From the NCBI RefSeq assembly GCF_005871185.1, contig NZ_SWKN01000007.1, forward strand, positions 412,576 through 476,575: 64,000 nt of DNA, read 5' to 3'. Positions 10,519-19,898 of the stretch are shown here, piece after piece. Within the stretch, counting starts at the first letter, position 1, and each line of letters opens with the position of its first letter. The notes under the pieces were generated by a model. It did not search any database and had not been told where the DNA came from. It saw only the letters and a program-made list of their open reading frames with translations. Both the position numbers and the translations under genes were made by a program. The stretch is from Limnobacter alexandrii (lineage in GTDB: Bacteria; Pseudomonadota; Gammaproteobacteria; Burkholderiales; Burkholderiaceae_B).

Positions 10519-13344
10519 TTACAGCTGCGTGCGGGCCACTTCCTTCACTTCAAATGCTTCCAGAATGTCGCCAACCTGGATGTCGTCGTAGTTGTGCAGC
10601 TGCAAGCCGCACTCAAAGTTCTGGCGCACTTCCTTGGCGTCGTCTTTGAATCGCTTCAGCGAAGCCAACTGGCCTGTCCACACCACCACGTTGTCGCGCA
10701 GCAAGCGAACGCCCGCACCACGACGAATTACACCGTCGGTCACCATACAACCTGCGACAGAACCCACTTTGGAGATCTTGTACACTTCGCGGATTTCAAC
10801 GTTGCCGATGATTTCTTCTTTCTTGTCTGGCGTCAACATGCCGGTCATGGCGGCTTTGATTTCGTCCACAGCGTCATAAATGATGTTGTAGTAGCGAATA
10901 TCCACGCCGTTGTTCTCGGCAGTTTTGCGGGCGCCTTGGTCGGCACGCACGTTAAAGCCGATGATGACCGCCTTGGAAGCCACCGCCAGGTTCACATCCG
11001 ATTCACTGATGCCACCCACTGCGGCGTGCACAACCTGCACCTTGACCTCGTCGGTCGACAGTTTTTGCAAGGCATGCGACAAGGCTTCTTGTGAACCCTG
11101 TACATCGGCCTTCAAAATAACGGCCAGACTCTTGACTTCGCCTTCGGCCATTTGCTCAAACATGTTTTCCAGCTTGGCGGCTTGTTGCTTGGCCAGCTTC
11201 ACATCGCGGAACTTGCCTTGACGGAACAAGGCAATTTCACGGGCTTTGCGCTCGTCTGGCAACACAATCACTTCTTCGCCTGCAGCAGGTACGTCGCTCA
11301 AACCCTGAATTTCTACGGGAATGGAGGGACCAGCCGATTCGATTGAACGGCCATTTTCATCCACCATGGCGCGCACACGGCCAAAGGCAGAACCTGCAAG
11401 TACCACATCACCTTTCTTCAAGGTGCCGCTTTGTACCAGCACGGTGGCCACAGGACCACGGCCTTTGTCCAGGCGGGATTCAACCACCAAGCCTTTGGCT
11501 GGGGCTTCGATCTGGGCTTTCAGTTCCATCACTTCGGCCTGCAAAAGCACTTGCTCCAGAAGGTCGTCGATACCTTGGCCGGTTTTGGCCGACACTGGCA
11601 CCATGGGTGAGTCGCCACCATATTCTTCCGGCACAACTGAATGGCTGATCAGTTCCTGCTTCACACGTTCAGGATTCGAATCAGGCTTGTCCACTTTGTT
11701 AATGGCAACCACCAAGGGCACGCCTGCCGCTTTGGCATGGTGAATCGCTTCAATGGTTTGTGGCATGACACCGTCATCGGCCGACACCACCAAAATAACA
11801 ATGTCGGTCGCCTTGGCACCGCGAGCACGCATGGCGGTAAACGCCTCGTGACCTGGTGTGTCAAGGAAAGTGATCATGCCGCGTTCAGTTTCAACGTGGT
11901 AAGCACCAATGTGCTGCGTAATGCCGCCTGCTTCACCAGATGCCACTTTTGCGCTGCGAATGTAATCGAGCAGCGAGGTTTTACCGTGGTCAACGTGACC
12001 CATCACGGTAACCACCGGTGCGCGAGCCACTGAAGGTGCCTCGGAATGCGCCACGCCGGCTTCTTCGATCATGGCTTCTGGATCATCCAGCTTGGCAGCG
12101 ATCGCCTTGTGACCCAGTTCTTCGGTCACGATCATGGCAGTGTCTTGATCCAGCACTTGGTTAATGGTCACCATTTGACCCATTTTCATCAGGCACTTGA
12201 TCACCTCTGCGGCCTTCACGGACATTTTGTGCGCAAGCTCCGCCACTGTGATGGTTTCGGGCACATGAACGTCACGAACCACAGGCTCGGTGGGCTGATT
12301 GAAGTTGCTTTGTTCCTGGCTGTGGCGGTTGTTCTTGCCCTTGGGGCCCTTCCAGCCACCCGCACCTGTGCGGCCAACACCGGTTTCACCGCGTGTTTTC
12401 AAGCCACCACGGCGACGGCCTGGTTCTTCCTTGGCACCGGGTGCACGAACGCCTTTGCGACCGCGCTCTGAGGAATCATCATCCCCGGCTGCAGCCAGTT
12501 TCTCGGGCTTTTTGATTGTTGCGGCTGGCTTGGCAGGCTCAACAGGCTCTTCGGCCTTCATGACCTTGGCTGGCTGAGACATCATGCGGTTAATTGCCGC
12601 AACCTCGGCTTCAGCCGCTTTGCGAGCACGTTCCTGATTGGCGCTGGCCTTTGCAGCGTCTTCCGCCGCCTTTTTGGCCTTCTGTTCGGCCTTCAGGGCA
12701 TCGGCCGCGCGCTGTTCGCGAGCCTTGGCTTCCTGGGCGCGTGCTGCTTGCGCTGCTTCATCTTTGGCATCGGCTTCTTCATCTGCTTTGGCAGGCTGTG
12801 CACTTTCAGCCTTGGCTTGTTCTACGGCTTCGTGGGCAAGGCGCTCTTCTTCGGCGCGCTGGCGGGCTTCTTCCTGAAGCTTCAGTTCACGTTCACGCTC
12901 TTGCTCAAGTTTGGCCTGTTTTTCTTTCAGCTCCGCCTCTTGGCGGGCTTTCAATTCAGCCTGACGTTGGGCTTCAGCATCGCGACGAGCCTGTTCGGCG
13001 GGATCAAGCTGGGCCTCCATGACCGGCTCGCTTTCGCCTGCCTTTTCAGCACGCTGAACAAACACGCGCTTTTTACGCACTTCAACCTGAACTGTGCGCG
13101 CACGGCCGCCTGGGCCTGCTTGCTTGATTTCACTGGTCTGCTTGCGGGTGAGGGTAATTTTCTTCTGACCGCTTTCAGATCCGTGCGCCTTTCTCAGGCT
13201 TTCCAAAAGCTTTCCCTTGTCCGCTTCAGTAACTGCATCTGCCTCAGAGGTTTTGCTTACGCCAGCAGACTTCAGCTGCTCCAAAAGAACATCGGCGGGC
13301 ATTTTCAACTCTGCTGCAAACTGTGCGACTGTGGTACTGGTCAT
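10519..13344 (-). CDS. infB: translation initiation factor IF-2
   Basis: A 941-residue GTPase that places initiator fMet-tRNA on the 30S subunit. The N-terminus has the small IF2_N domain ([20 protein letters not shown]). A long, highly charged Ala/Glu/Lys/Arg-rich linker follows, then a second IF2_N module ([19 protein letters not shown]). The G domain has GHVDHGKT (~449), DTPGHEAF and NKVD. Domains II-IV end with the fMet-binding C2 domain. It lies between nusA (72-bp gap) and rbfA (27-bp gap). The long linker explains several long antisense open frames here, which I discard. Confidence 0.98.
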   Translation of the reverse strand: MTSTTVAQFAAELKMPADVLLEQLKSAGVSKTSEADAVTEADKGKLLESLRKAHGSESGQKKITLTRKQTSEIKQAGPGGRARTVQVEVRKKRVFVQRAEKAGESEPVMEAQLDPAEQARRDAEAQRQAELKARQEAELKEKQAKLEQERERELKLQEEARQRAEEERLAHEAVEQAKAESAQPAKADEEADAKDEAAQAARAQEAKAREQRAADALKAEQKAKKAAEDAAKASANQERARKAAEAEVAAINRMMSQPAKVMKAEEPVEPAKPAATIKKPEKLAAAGDDDSSERGRKGVRAPGAKEEPGRRRGGLKTRGETGVGRTGAGGWKGPKGKNNRHSQEQSNFNQPTEPVVRDVHVPETITVAELAHKMSVKAAEVIKCLMKMGQMVTINQVLDQDTAMIVTEELGHKAIAAKLDDPEAMIEEAGVAHSEAPSVARAPVVTVMGHVDHGKTSLLDYIRSAKVASGEAGGITQHIGAYHVETERGMITFLDTPGHEAFTAMRARGAKATDIVILVVSADDGVMPQTIEAIHHAKAAGVPLVVAINKVDKPDSNPERVKQELISHSVVPEEYGGDSPMVPVSAKTGQGIDDLLEQVLLQAEVMELKAQIEAPAKGLVVESRLDKGRGPVATVLVQSGTLKKGDVVLAGSAFGRVRAMVDENGRSIESAGPSIPVEIQGLSDVPAAGEEVIVLPDERKAREIALFRQGKFRDVKLAKQQAAKLENMFEQMAEGEVKSLAVILKADVQGSQEALSHALQKLSTDEVKVQVVHAAVGGISESDVNLAVASKAVIIGFNVRADQGARKTAENNGVDIRYYNIIYDAVDEIKAAMTGMLTPDKKEEIIGNVEIREVYKISKVGSVAGCMVTDGVIRRGAGVRLLRDNVVVWTGQLASLKRFKDDAKEVRQNFECGLQLHNYDDIQVGDILEAFEVKEVARTQL

Positions 13345-13416
13345 CTACTATTCCTTCAAATTCCCTTGCTGACCGGGCCGAGTGGCCCGATTCGACTCTA
13401 CTCAATGCGGTTTGAT

Positions 13417-14886
13417 TTATTCAAACCAGTGTGCGCGCGCTTTCATAATGATGTCGCGTGCACGTTCTTCTTCAATTCCTGCAATTTCAACCAATTCATC
13501 AACCGCCAATTCGGCCAGGCCTTCCCGGTCTGAAATCTCAGCGGCGGCCAGTTTGCCGACCAAATCGGCGTCTACGCCTTCGATGGACATCAAATCGCCT
13601 GCGCCTTCAACAATTTCCTCGCGTGCAATGGCTTCGGTCAACAAGGCATTGCGGGCGCGGGTTCGAAGTTCTTCGACAGTATCGGCATCAAATGCTTCAA
13701 TTTCCTGCATTTCGGCGATAGGCACGTAGGCTACTTCTTCAAGGCCGGTGAAGCCTTCTTCGATCAAGATGTTGGCCACTTCTTCGTCCACATCCAGCTT
13801 GCTGGTGAACAGTTCACGTAACTTACCGACTTCTTCTTCGGAACGCTTGGCTGATTCTTCAGGCGTCATGATGTTGATTTGCCAGCCGGTGAGGTCGGAA
13901 GCCAGACGCACGTTTTGACCACTGCGGCCGATGGCTTGCGCCAACTCGGCTTCGTCAACCACCACTTCCATCACATGCTGGTCTTCATCAACCACGATGG
14001 ATTGAACGGTGGCTGGCGACAAGGCACCAATCACAAACTGGGCCGGGTCTTCAGACCACAACACGATATCAACACGCTCGCCACCCAATTCTTGGGTCAC
14101 TGCCTGAACGCGGGAACCACGAACACCTACACAGGTGCCGATTGGATCAATACGGCGATCGTGAGCCAGTACGGCAATTTTGGCGCGCATGCCAGGATCA
14201 CGGGCAGCACCCTTGATTTCCAGGTGGCCTTGTTCAATTTCAGGCACTTCCATGGCGAACAGCGCTTTGATGAAGTCGGGCGAAGTGCGTGACAAAATAA
14301 CTTGCTGACCACGCGCCATGCGGTCTACCTTCCAAAGGTAGGCACGCACACGGTCGCCAGGGCGCAGGCTTTCGCGGGGAATCATTTGATCGCGCGGCAA
14401 ACGGGCTTCAATGCGACCGCTTTCAACGATGGCGTCACCACGCTCCATGCGCTTGACCTGACCGATCACGATTTTGTCGCCACGGTCCAGGAAGTCTTGC
14501 AGAATTTGCTCACGCTCAGCGTCGCGAACGCGCTGCAAAATAACCTGCTTGGCTGCTTGTGCACCAATTCGGCCAAATTCAACGGGCTCCAGTTCTTCTT
14601 CGATGAAGTCGCCCATTTCGGCTTCTTCGTCGTGCTTCAAGGCCTGGTCGAGAACCATTTGATAAGCGGGGTCGTAGAAGTCTTCTTCCGTGACCACTTC
14701 CCAGCGACGGAATGTGTCGTAGTCGCCCGTGTCGCGGTCGATGGACACGCGAACATCCACTTCTTCATCGAAGCGCTTCTTGGTTGCGGAAGCCAATGCC
14801 AATTCGAGCGCACCAAAGACGATGTCTTTGTCCACGTTTTTTTCGCGCGCCAACGCATCAACTAATAAAAGCAACTCACGGCTCAT
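13417..14886 (-). CDS. nusA: transcription termination/antitermination protein NusA
   Basis: A 489-residue RNA polymerase-binding factor. The order is N-terminal RNAP-binding domain ([19 protein letters not shown]), S1 domain, KH1/KH2 domains ([20 protein letters not shown] and [18 protein letters not shown]), and two C-terminal acidic helix-hairpin AR repeats (for example [18 protein letters not shown]). It follows rimP by 10 bp, the standard rimP-nusA-infB arrangement. Confidence 0.98.
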   Translation of the reverse strand: MSRELLLLVDALAREKNVDKDIVFGALELALASATKKRFDEEVDVRVSIDRDTGDYDTFRRWEVVTEEDFYDPAYQMVLDQALKHDEEAEMGDFIEEELEPVEFGRIGAQAAKQVILQRVRDAEREQILQDFLDRGDKIVIGQVKRMERGDAIVESGRIEARLPRDQMIPRESLRPGDRVRAYLWKVDRMARGQQVILSRTSPDFIKALFAMEVPEIEQGHLEIKGAARDPGMRAKIAVLAHDRRIDPIGTCVGVRGSRVQAVTQELGGERVDIVLWSEDPAQFVIGALSPATVQSIVVDEDQHVMEVVVDEAELAQAIGRSGQNVRLASDLTGWQINIMTPEESAKRSEEEVGKLRELFTSKLDVDEEVANILIEEGFTGLEEVAYVPIAEMQEIEAFDADTVEELRTRARNALLTEAIAREEIVEGAGDLMSIEGVDADLVGKLAAAEISDREGLAELAVDELVEIAGIEEERARDIIMKARAHWFE

Positions 14887-14896
14887 TCCAGGGCTC

Positions 14897-15400
14897 CTAA
14901 AACTTTAGATGGGGGACCAGACGGGCACCCGCCAAATCAGTAATTTCAAAATCAAGCAAGTAAGGTTCGGCGTTTTTACCATCGGGTGTCACCAAGACCC
15001 CCCAGGTTTGCTCTTTGCCTTTTTGCAATACACCTTTGAACTGTTTTTGATTGTTGATGGCCCGCTTGAACTTCAGGGACACCTCTTGCTCTAAAAACCG
15101 TTCGAAATCTTTTTTGCGACGTAACACGCGATCGACGCCCGGCGAGGAAATCTCGAGCCGCTCGTAGTTGACGTTTTCGACAGTGAACAGATGGGTAAGC
15201 TGGTGACTGACTTTTTCGCAGTCTTCCACTGTGACACCTGTTGGCGAATCAATCATGATGCGCAACAGGCCATTGCCTTCGCGCTCAATGTCGGCCACTT
15301 CCAGGCCCAGCGAGGCAATCACGGCGTCGGCTTCTGTTACCCAGGACTCTGACCACACGCCAGACCATGAATTGCCAACAAACTCTTCAGGATTGATCAC
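14897..15400 (-). CDS. rimP: ribosome maturation factor RimP
   Basis: A 167-residue protein for 30S maturation. Conserved features are [28 protein letters not shown] and [21 protein letters not shown], followed by the C-terminal SH3-like barrel ending LVPHLKF. The start is a GTG at 15400 with a purine-rich stretch (GAAGAAGCGAA) just before it. It is the first gene of the minus-strand rimP-nusA-infB-rbfA-truB-typA operon, so its 5' flank at 15401-15465 should hold the main operon promoter. Confidence 0.95.
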   Translation of the reverse strand: MINPEEFVGNSWSGVWSESWVTEADAVIASLGLEVADIEREGNGLLRIMIDSPTGVTVEDCEKVSHQLTHLFTVENVNYERLEISSPGVDRVLRRKKDFERFLEQEVSLKFKRAINNQKQFKGVLQKGKEQTWGVLVTPDGKNAEPYLLDFEITDLAGARLVPHLKF

Positions 15401-15465
15401 TTCGCTTCTTCGCCTTTACTAATTCGCTTGCTTCGTCTTCTAAAATGCTTCAAAACCGCCTTACC

Positions 15466-15490
15466 AAAAAAAAATGGGCCTGTAAGCCCA
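15466..15490 (-). terminator. Rho-independent terminator after rluB
   Basis: On the minus strand GTGGGC-TTACAG-GCCCA forms a short stem followed by nine T residues. It lies about 95 bp downstream of the rluB stop and separates scpB-rluB from the rimP operon. Confidence 0.8.
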
Positions 15491-15586
15491 CTTCATTTGA
15501 GACACCCTTTTTGGAGTGGGCGCTCAGGCAGCCTCAGAGAATAACCGAAACTGCCTTTATTTTCAAGTAATTTCCAGCTTGTGGAA

Positions 15587-16963
15587 CTACATGGTTGGGG
15601 CTTTCCTGCGTCTGCGCTGCTGTGGTTTCTGGGCTGCACCATTTCCACCTTCACTGCCGCGGCCGGGACCTCTACCGGCAGAAGGTCCACCTGTTCGCGG
15701 TCCAGCATTGCGTGGACCCGCGGGGCGCTTGCCTGCACCGGCAAACTTTCCAGCCGGGGCGTTGCCATTGCCGTTGCCGTTGGCACCAGACCTGTTGCCA
15801 TTGCGGTCACCACCATTTCCACGGCGCGCAGAACCGCCAGCCGATGACAGGTTGTTCTGGTTGCTCAATGCGGCAGCAGCGGCGGCACCCGAGACAGTGA
15901 GGTAGGTTTGTGTTGGCGTGGTAAAAGCCAAGCCGGGATCGATCAAAGGCTGACCATTGCGGCGCTTGTTGTTTTTCGAGCCAATGTTTTTCTTGTCGCG
16001 GCGAATGGCACCCTCTTGGGCGGACTCATCAACTTTCAAACCCAGAGACTGCATGTACGACATGGCCTCCAGCGCTTCCATCTCCATGTGGCGACCACGC
16101 TTAAGCGTGGAAGGCATCATGATATCGCCAAACCGGGTACGAATCAGGCGGCTGACCGTGAGGTTACATGCCTCGAACATGCGGCGAACCTCTCGGTTAC
16201 GGCCTTCTTTCAAACCCACTTTGTACCAGCGGTTGGCGCCCTCGCCGCCAGCGGCATCGACGTAAAGAAACTTGGCTGGGCCATCATCAAGCTGAATACC
16301 GGTCAGCAATTGCTGGCGCTGCTCCTCGGTCAGCTCGCCCAAAATGCGCACAGCGTACTCGCGCTGCACTTCGTAGCGGGGGTGCATCAAACGGTTGGCC
16401 AACTCGCCGGAAGAGGTGAACAACAACAAACCTTCGGTGTTGAAGTCGAGACGGCCCACGGCGATCCACTTCCCGTTTGAAATCTTCGGCAATTTCTGAA
16501 ATACGGTGGTGCGCCCCTGAGGGTCGTCCATTGAGACAATTTCACCTGCGGGCTTGTGGTAGATCAGTACACGCGGAGGTTTGGATTTGTTTTTGCGCTG
16601 AATCAGCTTGCCATTGACACGCACCTGGTCAGTGGGCAACACGCGCTGGCCCAGGTGGGCGGGTTCAGCATTCACGGAGACACGACCAGCAACAATCAGT
16701 TCTTCCATCTCGCGGCGTGAGCCCATGCCTGAATCGGCCAACACTTTGTGTAATTTGGGGGCCAGTTCGGGGTCGAGCCGTACATTCAATTTGCTGCGAT
16801 TTTTTCCAGCGCCACCGCCCTCTTCAGACTTCAGCCCCTCAACCTGATTGACGACCTCGCCCCACTCCATGTCTTGGCTCTCACTGTCGACACTGACAAT
16901 CAGTGGCTCAGAAATCGGATTGGTTTCGGGTGTTTCAGTTGCTTTGCGCTTGTTGGTTCTCAT
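15587..16963 (-). CDS. rluB: 23S rRNA pseudouridine(2605) synthase RluB
   Basis: About 458 residues from the ATG at 16963. An S4 RNA-binding domain ([20 protein letters not shown]) is followed by the pseudouridine synthase core with catalytic Asp in [13 protein letters not shown] and the RluB/E/F segment [15 protein letters not shown]. The last ~90 residues are an unusual Gly/Asn/Arg/Pro-rich disordered tail ([13 protein letters not shown], ending [10 protein letters not shown]), much longer than E. coli RluB. The start overlaps the scpB 3' end by 29 bp. The open frame further upstream is inside scpB and is discarded. Confidence 0.93.
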   Translation of the reverse strand: MRTNKRKATETPETNPISEPLIVSVDSESQDMEWGEVVNQVEGLKSEEGGGAGKNRSKLNVRLDPELAPKLHKVLADSGMGSRREMEELIVAGRVSVNAEPAHLGQRVLPTDQVRVNGKLIQRKNKSKPPRVLIYHKPAGEIVSMDDPQGRTTVFQKLPKISNGKWIAVGRLDFNTEGLLLFTSSGELANRLMHPRYEVQREYAVRILGELTEEQRQQLLTGIQLDDGPAKFLYVDAAGGEGANRWYKVGLKEGRNREVRRMFEACNLTVSRLIRTRFGDIMMPSTLKRGRHMEMEALEAMSYMQSLGLKVDESAQEGAIRRDKKNIGSKNNKRRNGQPLIDPGLAFTTPTQTYLTVSGAAAAAALSNQNNLSSAGGSARRGNGGDRNGNRSGANGNGNGNAPAGKFAGAGKRPAGPRNAGPRTGGPSAGRGPGRGSEGGNGAAQKPQQRRRRKAPTM

Positions 16964-17549
16964 CGTTTTCCGCTGTATCGCTGTCATCCACATCAAATGG
17001 AATGACCTTTTGTAATTCATCAGCCAGCTGCTGGTCTTTTTCATCATCCAGTGCAGGCAATTCGCTGAGGCTGGCCAAATTCAGGTCAGCCAAAAACTGG
17101 GCCGTTGTTGCCCATAGTGCTGGGCGTCCCGGTGCATCACGGTGGCCGATTGACTCGATCCAGCCGCGATCTTCAAGTGCCTTCATGACCTGGGTAGACA
17201 CAGTGACACCACGAATGGATTCAATGTCGCCCCGGGTAACCGGCTGCTTGTAGGCAATAATTGCCAAAGTTTCCATGGTAGCCCTTGAGTATTTCGGGGG
17301 CTTTTCCGGATTCATTTGCTCGAGGTAACGCTTGACGTCGTCTCGGGTTTGAAAGCGCCAACCGGTTTTTACCTGTACCAATTCCAAACCCTTGTGGGTC
17401 CAGTCGCGGCGCAGGTCTTCCAGCAAGGTGGTGACTACCGAGGCGTCAATGGCATCGTCGAACAAACGCATCAATTCTTTGATCGCAATAGGTTCGACCG
17501 AGCACAGCAAAGCTGCTTCTAATATGTTTTTAGCGCGCTGGGGATCCAT
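16935..17549 (-). CDS. scpB: segregation and condensation protein B
   Basis: A 204-residue partner of the SMC-ScpA complex in chromosome condensation. It has two winged-helix domains, with the signature [20 protein letters not shown] and [20 protein letters not shown], and the conserved [13 protein letters not shown]. The C-terminal tail is acidic ([17 protein letters not shown]). scpA, often adjacent, is not in this window. It is the first gene of an scpB-rluB pair, and no gene lies immediately upstream for ~460 bp. Confidence 0.94.
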   Translation of the reverse strand: MDPQRAKNILEAALLCSVEPIAIKELMRLFDDAIDASVVTTLLEDLRRDWTHKGLELVQVKTGWRFQTRDDVKRYLEQMNPEKPPKYSRATMETLAIIAYKQPVTRGDIESIRGVTVSTQVMKALEDRGWIESIGHRDAPGRPALWATTAQFLADLNLASLSELPALDDEKDQQLADELQKVIPFDVDDSDTAENDENQQAQSN

Positions 17550-17749
17550 CCAGGCGGACTCACTTTAAGAAATTCAGGTGTTGATAGGGAAATAGTGCCG
17601 ATTGGTCCTGCAGGCCGGAGTGGCTGTTGCCAGCGGGGTGCAGGGGCGCAGCGTGAAACGAGTTGCGCGACGGGCATTTTATAAACCGATGGCGCATTGT
17701 AACCACGTTATCCACCGATCAGCAACCACTTGATCACACAATTAATTTC

Positions 17750-17778
17750 AAAAAAAACGGCCCACCGAGGCGAGCCGT
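17750..17778 (-). terminator. strong Rho-independent terminator in a gene-free gap
   Basis: On the minus strand ACGGCTCGCC pairs with GGTGGGCCGT (ten pairs, including two G-T wobbles) around a tiny loop, followed by eight T. The nearest upstream minus-strand gene ends 230 bp away at 18011, so this more likely ends a short untranslated RNA than the DUF1289 message. Confidence 0.85.
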
Positions 17779-17872
17779 ATCTGAAAGTAACCCTTGGAGG
17801 GTCGGAGACATTCACAGTGTGCCCAAGTAAAGTGCACTGAACATCCCCATCCTGGCTTACCCCAAGTGTTAT
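17757..17872 (-). ncRNA. candidate structured small RNA
   Basis: Read on the minus strand from ~17872, TAACACTTGG pairs with CCAAGGGTTA (one A/G mismatch). Inside it GGGGA pairs with TCTCC and TTCAGTG with CACTG..AA (a 2-nt bulge), leaving a ~15-nt apical loop. The helix leads directly into the strong terminator at 17750-17778. A long helix with an internal bubble recalls 6S-like RNAs, but I cannot match it to a known family. The 5' end and promoter are not defined; the upstream DnaA-box hairpin could be part of the same RNA. Confidence 0.35.
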
Positions 17873-17876
17873 GGAA

Positions 17877-17924
17877 CTTATCCACAGTGGGCGGGGAAAA
17901 CCTTCCCTATTCGCTGTGGATAAA
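17877..17924. repeat. inverted repeat carrying two consensus DnaA boxes
   Basis: CTTATCCACAG on the left and CTGTGGATAA on the right form perfect 10-bp arms around a ~25-bp centre, which itself contains GGGAA/TTCCC pairing potential on the minus strand. Both arms equal the DnaA consensus TTATNCACA. It may be a DnaA-binding site (titration, regulation or origin-like) or simply a stable hairpin in an RNA. Confidence 0.6.
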
Positions 17925-18010
17925 ATTTTCAGCCCCTTGATTTTGTGTAGTTTTTGGTTGGTTGATTAAAAACTGAGCATGCGCTCTAACCGCGATCAGG
18001 ACTGGCTATT

Positions 18011-18226
18011 TCAGCTTTCCCAGCGATAGCCAACGCCCGCTTGGCGGATGCGCTTCCAGACAGCCTCTTTTTCTTCATCGCTTTTAAACAGCCAACCATC
18101 GACTTCATCCAGGGTGCGACCACAGCCCATGCAAATGTCGTCTCCGAGGTTGGTTGAACAAAAACCCACGCAGGGGGTATCGGCTTCGGGCCACACGGGC
18201 AGATTGGCGTATTCAGGTTTTGACAT
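18011..18226 (-). CDS. DUF1289 domain-containing protein
   Basis: A 71-residue protein with the DUF1289 cysteine pattern CVGFCSTNLGDDICMGCGRT, four closely spaced cysteines that suggest a bound metal or Fe-S cluster, followed by the typical EVDGW. Members are small cytoplasmic proteins of unknown role. It starts 9 bp after the hot-dog protein gene and is co-oriented with it. Confidence 0.85.
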   Translation of the reverse strand: MSKPEYANLPVWPEADTPCVGFCSTNLGDDICMGCGRTLDEVDGWLFKSDEEKEAVWKRIRQAGVGYRWES

Positions 18227-18235
18227 GTTGCTGCT

Positions 18236-18730
18236 TTAGTTGGGGTTGGGACGGTACTGTTTCTTCAAGCGAATATAGAGCACTTTGGCGACATGTGCGA
18301 CCACCGAGCCGTCGGCGTGGGTAATGTCGACCTCGAATGTGTGCAACACCTTGTCGCCTGTGGCCGCTTTGGATTTGATTTCATCCAGTGTTTGATCATC
18401 GACTTGGTACACCCCCTTGACCAGGCCTTTGCCCGGCGCAATAAAACGGATGTTGGCCTCTTGATCCCACACGTGGTAGCGACTGCCCAAACGCTTCATG
18501 AGCACCAGCATGAAGAAGGGATCGGCCATGGCATAGAGCGAGCCGCCAAAATGAGTGCCCATGATGTTTTTATTGCGACGCGTGAGCGGCATGTGCACTT
18601 CAACTTTTTCGAAATTGGCGCTGATGTGATGCACATGAATACTGGCACCGCGCAAAGGCGCGTAAAAATTCATGGCCCTGCGCATGAATTCGGGTTTGTT
18701 TGAGAGGTTTTTCAGAAATTTTTTAAACAT
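18236..18730 (-). CDS. DUF4442 / PaaI-like hot-dog fold thioesterase
   Basis: A 164-residue protein whose centre reads NKNIMGTHFGGSLYAMADPF, the hot-dog thioesterase helix and loop seen in DUF4442 (YiiD C-terminal) proteins, with the PFFMLVLMKRLG helix after it. It probably hydrolyses or binds acyl-CoA or acyl-ACP; the substrate is unknown. It is the first gene of a two-gene unit with the DUF1289 gene. It starts in an AT-rich 5' flank, about 80 bp from the divergent tRNA promoter. Confidence 0.82.
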   Translation of the reverse strand: MFKKFLKNLSNKPEFMRRAMNFYAPLRGASIHVHHISANFEKVEVHMPLTRRNKNIMGTHFGGSLYAMADPFFMLVLMKRLGSRYHVWDQEANIRFIAPGKGLVKGVYQVDDQTLDEIKSKAATGDKVLHTFEVDITHADGSVVAHVAKVLYIRLKKQYRPNPN

Positions 18731-18813
18731 TTTTTGCTGCGAATTTTTCTTGTGGTTTCAGTAGGATAAAGGTTTTTGAGGGGATGTTTGTGGGTTGAAC
18801 AGCGTTTGTGCAC

Positions 18814-18842
18814 TTGCACACAAGGCGGAAACCCGCTATAGT
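18814..18842 (+). promoter_or_regulatory. sigma-70 promoter of tRNA-fMet
   Basis: TTGCAC and TATAGT hexamers are separated by exactly 17 bp. The expected start point falls at about 18849, nine bases before the mature tRNA 5' end. The promoter lies outside the island, so the rebuilt tRNA keeps its native promoter. Confidence 0.75.
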
Positions 18843-18857
18843 TTCGTTCTTACCAGA

Positions 18858-18946
<89 letters not shown>

Positions 18947-18948
<2 letters not shown>

Positions 18949-18981
18949 TCAATCACTTAGCGGTGGTTGGCCTTTTTGTTT
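18947..18981 (+). terminator. terminator of tRNA-fMet (left copy)
   Basis: GGTCAATCAC pairs with GTGGTTGGCC around TTAGCG, followed by TTTTTG. It lies 12 bp past the CCA end. The stem differs in sequence from the right copy at 22329 but keeps the same fold, so each end of the island carries its own functional version. Confidence 0.85.
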
Positions 18982-19187
18982 TGTGACATTAAATGCCGGT
19001 TTCGGGCGGGGTGTTTGTCATCTAGTGTGAAATTTCAGCTTGAGCGAGTGCCAAAACAAATTCGGGCGATCGACACAACGACCAGCTTAGACTGGTATCG
19101 TAGCTTCATAATAACTCACTATCAAAATTTGAAAGGTAGTCGAAGGCACTCCCCTGCTAAGGGAGGTAACGCAACAGACCCGGACAA

Positions 19188-19898
19188 TCAATCATCGTCA
19201 GCATCGTCCCCTGACACTGAGTTAACGCGGCGAGTGGCTAGCGCGACTATTCGGTTCGCCTGAGTAAGAAGCGTCTGCCTGAGACCCTTTTGAACCTTGC
19301 GCTCTGCGATAACCCGAGCTAGGTTAGCCAAAGTTGCCGCTCGTCGTGCCAGTCTTAGATCCGGATGATCTCGAAGCGCACTTACACTGTCAGACACAAC
19401 CTTGGCCCGATAAGATTGCGGCAGGGATACGACTGCGGAACCTGGGGTTGGAATTTTCTCATTCAGCACTGCGTTGAAGGTAGACCTTTGAAGCACCTCT
19501 TGGTAAACCGCGTATTCAATCGAATTGAGAATATCCTTTGCATTCTTGGGAGGGTTTATCTCGAATTCAGGCTTAGGCCAAACTTCGATATAACAAACCT
19601 CATACGGATCAAGAACACTCATAGCAACGGCATCAGTTCTTTGATTGGTCAAATGCCGTCTTATACGAGTGGATAGCTTTTCGTTCGTCTGACCCACGTA
19701 AATTGGCTCTTTGTCGTAATCAAAAAAGGCATACACCCCCCATTTGTAAGAGCCAATTTGCTTGTTCTTCCCGGTAGTTGGATCGATCCAAGTGTGCCGA
19801 AGAAACTTATCCAATTGATCACGCAATTCTGCGGTTTCAAAAGGCAGCTCGCTCGTTCCATCTGATGGTAAAGAACTGGGCGTGTCTGGGAGCGTCAC
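19188..19898 (-). CDS. GIY-YIG restriction endonuclease, Eco29kI type
   Basis: A 236-residue protein with the GIY-YIG nuclease fold: GVYAFFD (~54-60) and PIYVGQT (~65-71) are the two signature strands. Arg78 and His82 are spaced as in the Eco29kI group, and Glu128 in LNSIEYAVYQEV is the metal-binding glutamate. Length (~210-240) fits Eco29kI/NgoMIII-type Type II enzymes, which cut CCGCGG. The acidic C-terminus ends DDADDD. It overlaps the methyltransferase stop by 4 bp, so the two are translated together with the methyltransferase first. The exact recognition site is inferred, not seen. Confidence 0.85.
   Translation of the reverse strand: MTLPDTPSSLPSDGTSELPFETAELRDQLDKFLRHTWIDPTTGKNKQIGSYKWGVYAFFDYDKEPIYVGQTNEKLSTRIRRHLTNQRTDAVAMSVLDPYEVCYIEVWPKPEFEINPPKNAKDILNSIEYAVYQEVLQRSTFNAVLNEKIPTPGSAVVSLPQSYRAKVVSDSVSALRDHPDLRLARRAATLANLARVIAERKVQKGLRQTLLTQANRIVALATRRVNSVSGDDADDD

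Larger units (their letters stand above)
17550..18010. other. 461-bp gene-free stretch with DnaA boxes and a foldable RNA
   Basis: No credible coding frame lies here. It contains a 9-of-9 DnaA box TTATCCACA at 17879-17887, its inverted copy TGTGGATAA at 17914-17922 and a near match TTATCCACC at 17708-17716. It also contains a minus-strand intrinsic terminator at 17750-17778 preceded by a ~100-nt segment that folds into a long interrupted hairpin. An AT-rich run lies at 17935-17975. The 150 bp next to scpB show nothing further that I can name. Confidence 0.6.

Noticed and set aside
12748..13533. 261-codon plus-strand frame opposite infB
   Set aside because: Phe/Leu-rich shadow of the Ala/Glu/Lys-rich IF-2 linker, spanning infB and the infB-nusA gap.
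18967..19263. 98-codon plus-strand frame in the island left end
   Set aside because: No homology features, overlaps the endonuclease 3' end and the tRNA terminator.
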